In this document: positions 1 to 11,040 of the stretch, in pieces
Position numbering within the stretch: position 1 is the stretch's first letter
Layout: the number at the start of each line of letters is the position of its first letter
Position numbers and translations under genes: made by a program
Notes under the pieces: generated by a model
Database searches by the model: none
Told to the model about the DNA's origin: nothing
The model's input: the letters and a program-made list of their open reading frames with translations, nothing else
Assembly (NCBI GenBank): GCA_024663395.1
Contig: JANFAH010000159.1
Span: 1 to 47,886, forward strand
Direction of reading: 5' to 3'
From: Pisolithus tinctorius
Lineage: Eukaryota; Basidiomycota; Agaricomycetes; Boletales; Pisolithaceae
Length of the DNA: 47,886 nucleotides

Positions 1-1353
1 TGAAGTTAGTTAGTCACAATTGTATTCCACTCTTCCGCCCCTGTGAGGGTGTGCAAAAAGGTATAACTCACCAGTGTAGAGTCCGAGGAAACAAAGGATT
101 CCAGAAATGCAATAGATAGTGTATGCTATGTTTCGAAACGCGGACAAGTTGAGAAGTCCACCCTGGACGTTCATAGGGGGCAGTCGTCTGTCTATGACCT
201 AGGTTCCTCGCATGAGCAGGATAGCAGAAACGACTTCATAAGCGTATCTCATTCACAAAATTAGCGATCCCGAGGGCGACGAGCGTCATAAATCCGAACA
301 CACGAACGGTCCACTTGAACCTGACAACTCCTATCAACCAAACATATCCGCCGACGAGGCGAAATGAAAACATACCCTACAAGGGGTATAAGGTTTTGGC
401 CTACAATGGGGAATAATGTTCCCCCAAGTGACGAACCAGTAGCCGTAATGCCAAGGGCCAACCCCTTTTTCTTGGAAAACCAATGAGATACGACCGTAAC
501 GGCTGGCGAGAAAGCGATCCCGCTGAATAACTGTGCCAAAAGCGCTTGTGAAACTAGTTACAAATAGTTTTATGGAACATGAAGCGCTCACACCCGTGAA
601 GAGGCCCTGTACAAGTAAAAATTGCCAGTATTGCTTGCACTCTGCAGTGAGGAATGTGCACACTATAAGCCCGCAACTGGCGATGAAATAAGGAATCTTG
701 AAATGTCCCAAGTCGAACAGTCGCCCCGTCACGAGCCCCGGAAGAAAGATGAGCGTGTACTGCAGTCGCCACAACAATATAAGGGACGTGAGCGGTGACG
801 ATGTCAAGAGAGACCTGCCTGTACTGATCCTATCCATGCTCTGGGTGCGAATTCGGTTGGCGCGATGAAGACATCAATAAAAAAGATGACCTCACATAGC
901 AGATGGACTCTCGTCGGGTAGAAGAACCCGCTCGTAATAATCTTGAAAGATCTGCGCGCCGATAAACAATAAGCCAACAGATGGCTGACAGAGTGTAGTA
1001 CTCACGCCCCACGTATTGACATACCCGAAGCTGAATAGATAGTGAGCTCCACATGCGATGACGATGACGATCATGTGGACAAACACACTTACGTGCAAAA
1101 CGTCGTCAGCACCGCCCTACGCATATACTTATCAAGACGAAGAACAAGAAAGAGCACTAAAGACATACGCCACGATAACCGACCAGGCTTTGAGCCCGCC
1201 ATCAGGGGCCTCCCCGGCATATTTGGCATATTTATCAGGAATGTCCTGAGATATTTTTTCATGCAGAGTCTGATCGTCTTGAATGGTATCAGGGTCTGGT
1301 AGAGGCAAGCCAAGTTCGACGTCCTGAGAAACGGGAGCCCCTTTTTCTGACAT
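1..1353 (-). CDS. MFS monocarboxylate-transporter-like protein (partial, 3' end outside window)
   Basis: A plasma-membrane transporter of the major facilitator superfamily, closest in style to fungal MCH/MCT-like proteins that move small carboxylates or related metabolites; the substrate cannot be told. The start is the ATG at 1353, giving a hydrophilic N-terminus followed by the family signature APDGGLKAW before the first membrane helix. Further exons read a helix ending FSFGYVNTWG, then IFQDYYERVLLPDESPSA (the usual loop after TM1), LPGLVTGRLFDLGHFKIPYF, and a TM4-5 block with SHWFSKKKGLALGI and GSSLGGTLFPI, all hallmarks of this family. The last exon seen encodes MNVQGGLLNLSAFRN and stops at a GTGAGT donor near position 73. 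Short introns separate the exons. About the last third of the protein lies beyond the left edge. I see no certain frame break, but exon borders are approximate. Confidence 0.85.
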
Positions 1354-2290
1354 ATTTTCGTCTCCTCGTCAGATCCACTGAGGGAGTATCCAATAAGAGA
1401 GGAAAGGAAAGGAGGCTAAAATGGACACCACCATATCTTTACCAGGTAAATTTATAGGAGCGAGAAAGGTATTCCCATAGCCCGGCAGTGTTCAATCCAG
1501 AGCGGGAACTAATTACGGGTGATTGGATAAGTAATGTCACGGTCATACTGGATCGGCTCGAGGTCACCTGTTGGCCAAAGCGTTGCGTGAGTCATCAGCC
1601 AACCATATCATTTGTCGGGAGTCCCTAAGTATTCTCCATGGAACTTTTTCCCAGAAAAACCTCTCCGACAAGCTTTGAATAACTGACGTACATCGTATCT
1701 TGATAGTTATCTTTCTTACCTCACTCGCGGTACCCATTAAATGGACATAGTGTTTCCTCAGATCAGTGACAACATAGGTGCCAAGATAGGTGCCACGAGA
1801 CCCGGGAGAAAGATGAACCCGCCTTACACAAGCATAGCCTTAGCTTTATCAGCTCATGGAGGGCCGCTGTCAAGTGCAAAGAATGGTGTCAACTGTCATC
1901 GAACAACGTTTCTTCCCTCACCTTGCGATGTGGAAGCCATATTCAATACTCCGTTGACTGAACATTTGCCTCGACATTTCAGTGTGGTTGCCCAAAACAG
2001 CTGAACAAGCTGATATAAGCAACCCAATGATCAATGCTGCTCCTAAATCTGATTTGAAAGACTCGGACCGTCGTCTTTGACAGGTGGGAACACAATGTAC
2101 GTGAGTTATATACAGATTACACATCTTCGGTGCCCCTGCCACACAACATATAGTAGTATAGATGACATATTACAAAGGTGAACTGAACGCCATGCCATAA
2201 TCTACTGGCGCAACTCTCTGCCGGGTCCTTATCGAAGGACGAGCTACAAGTCTCACCTGGATCTCTTGCCCCTGACGCACTCAAATGACG
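1354..2290. other. Intergenic region between the MFS gene and the kinase 3' end
   Basis: This stretch is the upstream (promoter) side of the MFS gene, which reads leftward, and the downstream side of the kinase gene. An open frame at 1741-2004 (+) has no recognisable domain and no coding character. No other feature is visible. Confidence 0.5.
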
Positions 2291-5165
2291 TCATGACCGC
2301 GAGAGAGCCTTCGCACCTTCCTCCGCAGCCTTCCGAGAACCCACTGCCGATGTCCGCCCGACGGCCGACGAGGGATACTTAATCGACCCCTTGCTTGCGC
2401 TCCCTGGTCGCGCAGATGCCGCGTTAGCTGCTGCGACGGCCCGCAAGAGATTATTCGTGCTAGGTCGTTTTGGGCGCCCGGTCCCTGCTTTAAACGCTCC
2501 AACACGCTCCCTCTCGACGCGCTTGAGGAAAGGACTAGGCAAATTCTCCTCGTCAGACAAATCATACTCAGCGGCCGGAGATATTACTGTCGGAGCCGGT
2601 TTTGATGATGAAACCTCGTGATCTGTTTTGATGCTCGATGTGGACTTGACGGCCACCACAACAACAGACCCTGCTGACAAGAAATTAACTTCAGTCAGAT
2701 CAGACGAGGATGTAGGTAAGGTGCATGTTTTACGGAGCGGCGGCCGGCACGAGGTCCGGATTGATGGTTTGCGCAAACGCGTGGGAGGGACAATTGTAGA
2801 CACAGGTGATGGCTCTCTCGTCGTCGAACTTGACCCATGGCTTGACTCGGAGCTATGTCGCTCGCGCTTCGAAGGAGAAGGTGGCAATATTTCCTCCTCT
2901 GGCTGGCCATCGTCCTCAGCCTCGGAATCGAAATCGAATATTTTAGCGAAGTCAAGTCCAACTTTGGGCGAATTGACGAAGAGGCTGGCAAGTTCTGTTG
3001 GAGTGGGTGTTGCAAGTGGTTGTCCGGTCTGGGTGAGGATGACACCCTTCATCGCTGAGGGCATACATTCTGAAGGTCGAGCGCTGTTACGGCTAATTGG
3101 CGTCTCCACGCTTGTCCAATCTCGTGATTGGCGCTTCTCTCGGATCTTACTATGTTCCTCGGTAATTTGTACCAGAGGAGCAAGCAGATGCTTCATTTCG
3201 TCCAAGGGCGTCTTTTCTTTCCGGCCTTGCCAACGATTCAGTCATCCGAAGATAGATGCGTAAGGAAGGCGTACCTTGAGCTTCCTGGTTTGACAAGGCA
3301 GATAATTTGACCTCCAGGTCCTTTTGCACCGCATCCAACCTCGTCTGCTCCGCCTCTAGTTCCGCCTCTCTAGCCGTTATCTGCTTCATCCTCTCTTCAA
3401 CTGCTGAGTTCGCCTCTGATCTGATCTGCCCTTCTCTGGCACTCCACGCGTCGAATATCTCTCGCTCTCTTTGTCGGACGGCGTTCATGATTTCCTCCTC
3501 TCTCCTCGCCATTGCCGCAGCGACCTCTTGCTCGCGCTTGATCACCGCCAGTCTCAATTCCTCTTCACGCTTCCCTATAGCCTCGCGGATTCGTACGTCA
3601 ACCTGTGACTCGGCTGTCGACATCAATCGGTGGAGACGCAAGATCTCAGCATCCTTCTCAGCTATAAGCGTCGTAAGTCTCGCCTCGCGGTCAGCAAGAG
3701 CGGCTTCGCGCGCAGATAGGTCGCGTTCTTTGGCGACAACGGCGGATTTGTGGGATTTTACCGTCGCGAGCCTGTGGAGGTGAGGTTGGTGTCATTAGCC
3801 TCCCATGTCAAGTAAAAAGTTAGTATATCTTACATCTTTTCCGCTTCCACAACCTTGGAAATCAGTACCAGTCGTTCGTGCTGGAGCAGCTGCGTCGCCG
3901 ACGGTCTCATTGCAGGCTGTTGAAAACTTGAGCCATCGCCCAGCAGACCATAGTTCGCCATGCTCACGTTCAAGTTTAACATCGCTTTTATTACGCTAGA
4001 CAGCGCCTGGCTGTATCCTCTAGGTAATGGGGGTATGCGTCCGTTCCTATCAAGGTCCAACCATTTTCCAGTGTTGCTGTGCACTGTGAATTGAACAGCG
4101 AAACGTACCTAATAAATATGCTGAGTTCAGCATGGGTCTTCGCTTCGTGAAAGGGGGGTTTGAGGGCGCAAAGTTCGTAAATGAGGCACCCGAGAGACCA
4201 GATATCCGATTTGGAGTCGTAAGCTTTCTCCTGCATTAACTCAGGTGACATGTAATAGGGTGTCTGAAGGAACGCATCAGAAGGAGTCATTCAGCATTTG
4301 GTTGAACTAGCCCACCCCGACGTAGGTATTTGCAAAGCTTGCCTGCGCGAGCGCCTTGGATAACCCAAAGTCACCTAGTTTAACATTATTGGAGTCATCC
4401 AGGAAGACTGTCGTTGTCATTATCAGTTGTGATAGGAGTGAATGCAAGGAAGAAAGTATACCATTATCCGGCTTCAAATCCCGGTGTAATATCTGTGGGC
4501 GCCGATCGTCGCTGCCTTGGTTTGGTGGATGATGACAATGTTGAAGTGCAAGTAAAATCTGCATGAAATAGTGCCAAATAGTGTCCTCCGGAACAAGCCT
4601 ATTATGCTTCTGCGCTTGTTTAATGATGGAGGAGAGATCTCCACCTCCGCAGTACTCCATGAGGATATATAGGATGCCAGCTTCTCTGTCGACGTGTCGG
4701 TCATGATAGCGTACAATATGTTCGTGGTCAAGGTCTTTTAGAATGTTTCTGTTTTATCCCGGCAGTTGGGGACAGATACGTTGAGGTAAAGGTTAGCGGC
4801 ATTGAACGGAGTGAGCTAGGCAACAGACGGACACTTCTGCTACAATCTGCTTCCTATCCCGTTCGGACATCCGTTCAAAATTGAGCTCCTTGCGAGCGAA
4901 TATCTGCGAAGTTCAGAGAGGGATTCATCAGTTCCCGCTCAAGTTCCCATGCCATCTATTCATAAGTTGTGAATGGATACGGTTTTCCGGATAAGGTACG
5001 GATGATTATAGGTAGTTGTATTGGGTGTTGTCCTTCGCGCACATTGAAAATTTTGGTGTCGAAACTCACCGTCCCGTCTGTTTTCCGCCTGACTTTACGA
5101 ATAATTCCAAATGAGCCATTGCCAATGATGTCGAGCGGCTCATATAGTTCCAGAAAGTTGCTCAT
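2291..5165 (-). CDS. nimA: NIMA-family (NEK2-like) serine/threonine protein kinase
   Basis: Mitotic-entry kinase of the NIMA/KIN3/Fin1 family. From the ATG at 5165 the N-terminus reads [19 protein letters not shown] (glycine loop). The next exons give the ATP-binding lysine in [12 protein letters not shown], the hinge [14 protein letters not shown], the catalytic loop [20 protein letters not shown], and the activation segment FANTYVG...[10 protein letters not shown], a close match to NIMA. A long charged coiled coil follows (about 3640-3300; repeated REEE/KREQE motifs), then a disordered tail carrying [18 protein letters not shown] and [15 protein letters not shown], the conserved C-terminal block of fungal NIMA proteins. 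Exon 1 ends at 5070 (GTGAGT donor); exon 2 spans 4903-4833. Later exons are joined by short GT-AG introns, and the last exon runs open to the TGA at 2291. Acidic and Ser/Pro-rich segments in the tail look like the degradation region known in NIMA. No frame damage was seen. Confidence 0.93.
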
Positions 5166-5539
5166 GGTGGTGCTTGGGGGTTCGTCACCTGGACCACGTG
5201 GATATGAGTGTGCGTGGTAGGGAGGGTTCGCGAGGGCGGTATTCGTTGTAGGTGGAGGCCTGCTCGTCGAAGGTGCAAATTTGCAGTCTGGACACGAACG
5301 ATGGTCGACGAACTCGCGCGTATTCTTGAGCGGTCACGTGATCGTGACTTTACTACAGTTGCGGACACATAAACTCAACCAATTTAGTGGCGCCTCCGGG
5401 AGAGTTTTTGATAACAATCCAGTGCTAGATCTGGATTCAGCAAGGCGAAAGACGTCAGAAACCACATAGAAATACTTATTCCCACGATATTTTTTGGCCG
5501 CCAATTTTTCGGGGGTTGGAAACACATATGTAGACCCCT
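5166..5539. promoter_or_regulatory. Presumed upstream region of the NIMA-like kinase
   Basis: This is the 5' flank of the kinase gene, which reads leftward. Short open frames on both strands here (for example 5334-5525 minus) have no recognisable domain and are left out. No specific promoter element was identified. Confidence 0.35.
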
Positions 5540-6000
5540 TGTTAGGGGGTAGATGTCAAGTCCGGGCCTACTCCGACCAACTCCGACGCTTAATAAGGTC
5601 TAGAGGAGGGTCCGGAAGCAAGTCCGACACAGAAGAACAGAACTCCAACTAGCGGAGTGTTGGCAGGAACGAAGTCCGCTGAGACAGAGGTGGAGCGGAG
5701 TGAGGGCGTCGGGTTTAGCTCGTGCGCTACCCCCTTGCACGATCTCAGCCCTCGTATTTCAGAGGGAGAGTACAGACAGAGAGTCGGGGATAACTCCGAC
5801 AGACAGAAGACGGAATCAGAGGGAGTAGGAACTAAGTTGATATTCGTACTGAAGAACAGCGGAGTACAGTACATGCTTTTATACTGCTATGGAGGTACAG
5901 TAACCAGAATCGGAACTGACATATGGAGACTCATAAATTTTCAAGTAAAACTTCCTGGACGACGAATAAAGGTAGACGGAGGACATACGAACGGGTAACA
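5540..6000. repeat. Possible solo LTR or LTR-retrotransposon remnant
   Basis: A 461-bp segment begins TGTTAGGGGG and ends GGGTAACA, so its ends form the inverted repeat TGTTA/TAACA typical of LTRs. The interior is unusually rich in CTCCGAC and GTCCG words, unlike its flanks. I find no convincing 5-bp target duplication (CCCCT before, CAGAA after) and no clear primer-binding site after 6000. The call is therefore weak. Sequence 6001-6290 has the same GTCCG-rich style and may be internal or neighbouring element sequence. Confidence 0.3.
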
Positions 6001-6293
6001 CAGAACATCTAGAAAAGGAAATAGTCCAGGCGCTGGACCATGCGGTGAGCGCGCTGCGGAGTACCTGACTGCGAAGGTAGTCACATGACCCCTCAGAGGA
6101 CGGACCGCTTGGTCCGGTAGGAGAGAGACACAAGTCCGACAGCAGTTGGAGCGGAGATGGTTCATAGACGATAGAAGGTGGGCGGAGTTGGTGCGGATGT
6201 GAGTGAATGACCGGCGGAAAAGGTTGTGGAGTGAGTAAAGACCTATGACGATCGCACGGTCATGACAGTAGAGGATTATCTAATGTGTATCTA

Positions 6294-9013
6294 CTAGGCC
6301 AGGACTGCTTCGATTGACATCATGGCACGCTGCGACACTTGCCGATGTTGTTTTTGTTTGCGCACTGCCCACTCTGCTGCCTGCCCTGTCAAGCCCAGCC
6401 TGTATGCACTCATGAAACAATATGAACGGTTGATGAATCGGCACAATACCTCAACAGGGCATGAATCAAGAATTTCAGTCACTGCTTCCTTTGCAGCAGC
6501 AAAATTTTGGTTTTGCAACCTGGCAGTAGCAATACTTACACCACCCCCAGTACTTCATAGATTAGAATGATTAGCATATGCAATAATTGACAGAACAGTG
6601 ACAAGAACGAACCATTTCTATTGGATTGAGTTCACAATGGAACTTTGGTAAGAAGATACACTCATGCCCAGCATCTCTAATTAATTGCTCGAGCATTGAA
6701 ATCTGGTTTCGGAACGTCATCCTGCTGACTTAGGAGCCATGCCATGCAACAACCAGTACTTTCAAACTGGCAAACAGGGCTGCACTTGGCTTGTAAGCCA
6801 TGTATGTTGAATCCTCGCTCCTCCAGGACAGGACTGTAAGCCTTTTGGCTCACCATTTGGTGTCGTCATTTTTTGGAGGTGTCCACATTTCATAGGGTCT
6901 GGATTTGATTGTGGGATAATAGTGTCATGTCATTTGTGTTGTTTGCCACCATCACTTTTGTTCATTTCAAAGGCACGCAATGCATCAGGGGGTAATGTTG
7001 CATGGGCAGATGAGTTATCAAAGACAAACAATGCCTGGCAATCCTGTCCATTAACCCCTTTCATGAATCTGAATTGCAGATTTCATCTGATCCAGAAGGT
7101 TTTCATGTGTCCACCAAGGATCACCATTAGCGCCACCAGGATATATTATCCTTCATGCATCCTCAGTTATTTGCCCATCACTGTTGCATGAAACCAGTCA
7201 TCCATCCTCTGATGTAATGAAATCTGAGACATGAATGAGTCACCCACGCCCCTTTTTGCACAGTATTTGCTCATTTTGACAAAGCCTGAACTTTCAATAA
7301 GGATCAATTCTATTGCAACTTCAAACAATCAACTTACCATGCAACATTCACTTCATCATTTGCATGAAAACAGCATTCGTCATGGAAATAGGCCTTAATC
7401 CTTCGTTGCCCTGTCTCTAAGTTGGGCTCAGTTCGAATAAGTTCTGGTCCTTCAAAATGGATCATCTGCTGCTCATACCCCCTCCATCTGAGGTAAGAAG
7501 ACATTTTTCTGATGTTCAACAACATCATCACGTTCATGCCCATCCATGTAAACACCTTTTCGAATCACAGTTTTCCTCCAGCCAAGGTTTTATAAGCCAC
7601 CGATGAGCAGTCCGTTCGCTAATTGGCCGCTTTGGGTTAATTCTGAGCTGTGGAAAAATGGTTGTATTGACAGCACACTGTAATGCTTGTGGAGTCACTT
7701 TCCCAGCTGGTAGATTTGAAAGCCATGCACGACAATGGTTTTGGACTGATTCATCATGAAGAAATGAATGGCCATTCCATCCTCTTTTTTTCACGTGGTA
7801 GCTGCTCAAAGACTTGATAGTGGCGAGCAACGTGCACAAACAGAATGTGCAAAATAGGTGCCCTTTCCATCATGCCATTGCCTTGCAATCTCAAGACTTG
7901 CATTAATTTGAGACACTCCTTTCAGCCGAAGGGTGGCAAAGCTCAAAAGAATGCGCAGCTGGTTGAGTTGTGACAATGGTAAGGTTTTTCAAGTGTTTCT
8001 TCAGATCGCCTTGAATCTGATCACGGAGGGCCTTCCAATCATGAATCTTGCCACCACCACTCGTCATCACCTCAAGTTCATCTTCCCAGTCTTCGGCATC
8101 TCCTTCATTCTCAGCAACTTCTTTGACATCTCCCTCCAGTTGGACATCAATCCCCGACCCACTGATATCACCAATTTGAGGATCAGGCTCGTCAAGATCA
8201 GATGACAAGCAGGATGACCTCTCATGCAGCATTGCTGAGTCAGACTGGTCCCCATCCAACTCCAGATCACTTGAACTGAATCATTCAGAAGCCAGTCGGA
8301 CTCATGGGATGGCCCTGCTCAGAATTATGACGAGAATTGTGACTTTGGTCCACTAAATGCAACTTTGGCATGTTCGATGCCGATGATGTGACAGGATGGC
8401 AAGTTGAAGCATTGGACAAGGCTTTCTTGAATCCAAATGCATCCAGGTTTGTCTGACTTTTCCACTGTACCCTGTATCGGCTGCGAGTTGCGCTCTGACT
8501 TGCTCATGACATCAGGGCCAATTTTATAGGTTATCGGGCGTGCTGATGAAGACAGTGAGGTTAGTCTCGTCTTCTGAAATGCTTCGATCACTCACGTCTA
8601 TGCATCGCAGCATGTTTTTGCTGCTGTCTTCGTAATCCCTCTGGTATCCAGTCCAGATCCATGTCACCTTCCCTCGCCACCATCTCAGCAAGTTTCTGGA
8701 CTGAACTCTTTGTCATTCAGGTGCCCCAGTTCCACCTCTTCATCGACATCAGACTCATCAGTTGCATAGTTGCCACAATATTCCTCTTCGAAGTTTGTTT
8801 TCAGGCCATAGGTGTCCAGTTCTCCTTGGATATTGTCGTCGTCCTGATTTTCAAGCTCCAAGTTGACAGCCAGTAGTATGGGATCCATTTCCGACCTATT
8901 TTGCAGCTCTGGTAGCTTTTTCTGCTGGCCACGAAAGCCGGATATGTTCTTTTGTTTTTCTTTTGGGTGACCCTCCAGCCATGGGTTGCACTGCCAGCCT
9001 CAGATCTGCCCAT
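6294..9013 (-). pseudogene. DDE-superfamily transposase-like gene, broken (Agaricomycete expanded family)
   Basis: The minus strand carries, in order, all parts of a DDE endonuclease-like protein that I recognise as common in Agaricomycete genomes: an N-terminal MGR... (9013) with acidic stretches; a DWKALRDQIQGDLKKH motif (about 8000); FLHDESVQNHCRAWL...GKVTPQALQ and SERTAHRWL (about 7750-7600); an acidic motif FHDECCFHAND (about 7350); FVFDNSSAHATL (about 6980); FHCELNPIEM then YWGWCK (about 6630 and 6550, split by an intron-like 67 bp); and a C-terminus CPVEVL.RFINRS...MSAYRLGLTG.AAEWAVRKQK ending at 6294. The frame is interrupted repeatedly: a shift in the C5 run at 7478-7482, another near 7590, one near 6830, one near 6510, and an in-frame TGA at 6930-6932. 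Catalytic-type acidic residues survive. Terminal repeats and target duplications were not found. The remnant is inactive as it stands. Confidence 0.75.
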
Positions 9014-10690
9014 TTTTTAAAATTGAAATAGGTACTATTCTGTTCTTTTCATTGATGGAGTCTAACCCAGCTTAGCAAAAGGAGTTGATTGTGCATTTTT
9101 CCGTGTTTTTTACCCTTTTTTTTTGGCTACACCACCAATATTTTCGGCCTCAAGGGGTCAAACTGACTTTTCTGGGGAATCGGATCGTGCAACTATTTAA
9201 TTAGGAGTACAGACACCCTATCTACACCATTATGAGTATATCTGACAGTTGTGTGAGCTAGGAAAACTCGGCCACCATATTAGTTGAGTTTATGTGTCCG
9301 CAACTGTATACCGTAGTACTGTCACTCCGCCATGGCGAGCACACCTTGAGTTCTTCGATGATGGACAGCCTGTTGCGTTTTCGAAGCTTGTGAACGTCTT
9401 ACCCCCACTCGCACACTCCCGCTCAGAACCATATGTGTTCCGATTAACCACGGAAATGTTTTCCGCCATCAATCCAACATCTCTCTTCGGACCCGTTTGT
9501 CTGTACTCTGGCGCATCTCGAAGTTACCGTTCTTTTATGTTCATAGCTATCAGCGTTTCGTTTATTTGTTCTTCTAATGTTCTCAGGCTATTTCTACTAA
9601 GTACCTGTGATTCTGCTCACATGAATCATTGACGACGACCTGGCGCAAATGGAAAATGTGTTCTGGTGGACCCCACATCGAAACCTCCCTCTAACTTCTT
9701 CGCTCTGCTGACGCCCGGGTGCAGCAGCCATACTCTGGTATTCACATGACGCTAGTCCCTTTAGGTTGAAAATTTGAATATCGCTCTGCGATGTTTGCCA
9801 ACGCGAAACTCATTTGTTTCTCACTGGCTTAATACTGAAGCCACGGTGTCCTTCACAGGATGCCGGCGAGAGGAGGTCGTTGCCTTCAACCTACCCTCCA
9901 CTGGCGCCAAACTTGGCTTGCGTCGCTTGCACAGATATCTCGCTGATGGGTTTGAGCCCGAATGGCCATGCGCGTGTTGTTAACAACAGAGTTCAAATTT
10001 TCTGTTTTTCAAGGGTCCCCTAGGCACAGACAACATCCATGGCTCGCAAGATCTCCGTCCTCGAATGCCACTTGATGTAAGTATACAGTGACCTACCGGC
10101 CTGTCTCTGGGGTATTATCTAACATGTAAGGTCTGGAGTCCATGGGGGTTTATTTAGCGGGTGTTCAAACTGAGTGGGGGTTATGGGATGCAGTCAGGTC
10201 AGCATGATGTTCTCCATCGCACGATCTTAGATGACGAGGCTGATGCGACGCTTTTACGTGATAACGAAACGTCTCGGGGACTTCGAACACAACTTCAGTC
10301 AGCCAACGAAATTCCGACAATCAAACAGACGCCGCTCGCGCTGGCCCTTATATGTCCATTCCGGCATTTGCAAATTGCCGGGCTTCCATCATATCATACT
10401 CCAGGTATGTGGTGGAAGTCAGCATCACCCTTTCTCCGCCACCAGCGCTGGGTGAATGAGGACATAGGTTCGTTACTCCTTATAGAGGCAGAAGTCGAAA
10501 CAGAATGATTCAAAGTTATGAAGACCGCATTCATCTGATCGCAATTGTGTCGGCGCAAACGGGCGTCGTTGGGTATCCCCCCGAATGGATATAGTGTCAC
10601 ACCGGGCACCAACCTCACAGTTCAAGCTTAACGCCCTGTAAATTACCATATCTACAACATAGACTAGGTGTTCTGAGGGCGCATTCAGAA
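9014..10690. other. Gene-poor region
   Basis: No protein family is recognisable here. A T-rich run lies near 9110-9125, just upstream of the transposase-like relic. Open frames at 9294-9632, 9774-10023 and 10161-10508 (+) have no recognisable motif and no consistent exon structure, and I do not call them genes. The region may hold decayed coding sequence. Confidence 0.4.
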
Positions 10691-10699
10691 CGCCTTACG

Positions 10700-11040
10700 G
10701 GTTCAGAGGGGGTAGCAGTGGTGATCGGTTTCCAGTCGTGCGGGGCGAACAGATGTATATCCTCAAATGACGACTTGGGTCAGGTTCTGTACAACGGTTC
10801 GTTTAGTCCCAAGTACCACGAACTGACATCCCCACCTTACAAGAACTTTACTATCGAGGTCCCTAATACAGCCCCAGATAGGACCGCCCTAATTAGGGTT
10901 GTCCGCGTCACCCTTATTGGGGTGAGTTGTTCGCTGCACTGATCCTTGCGGGTGAACGTGGACGTGTTTATACATTTCTTTCGTAGGCCGGCTATTAGCC
11001 CTACATGGAGGCCTTGAATACAACGGGGAATATTGCATGA
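10700..11040 (+). pseudogene. Small secreted-protein family member, 3' exons only, with an in-frame stop
   Basis: An exon from about 10712 to 10921 reads VVIGFQSCG..., LGQVLYNGSFSPKYHE, PPYKNFTIEVPNT and VRVTLIG, then a clean GTGAGT donor (10922). The next exon starts after TAG at 10987 and reads A-G-Y, stop, PYMEALNTT, ending at TGA 11038-11040. This layout (LG.VLYNG...PKYHE...PPYKNFTV.VP...LIGAG.PYMEALN) matches my memory of a mushroom family of small cysteine-containing secreted proteins of unknown function. The TAG at 10996-10998 removes the last conserved block. No signal-peptide exon was found upstream, so the 5' end is missing or too diverged to see. Function unknown. Confidence 0.5.

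Noticed and set aside
1741..2004. Open frame of 87 codons (+)
   Set aside because: No domain, no exon context, lies between two minus-strand genes; chance frame.
2628..3783. Plus-strand open frames
   Set aside because: Antisense shadows of the NIMA C-terminal coding region.
5657..5998. Open frame of 113 codons (+)
   Set aside because: It falls inside the GTCCG-rich LTR-like segment and has no retroelement motif.
6294..9013. Terminal inverted repeats for the DDE relic
   Set aside because: Compared both flanks by eye and found no matching ends or target duplication.
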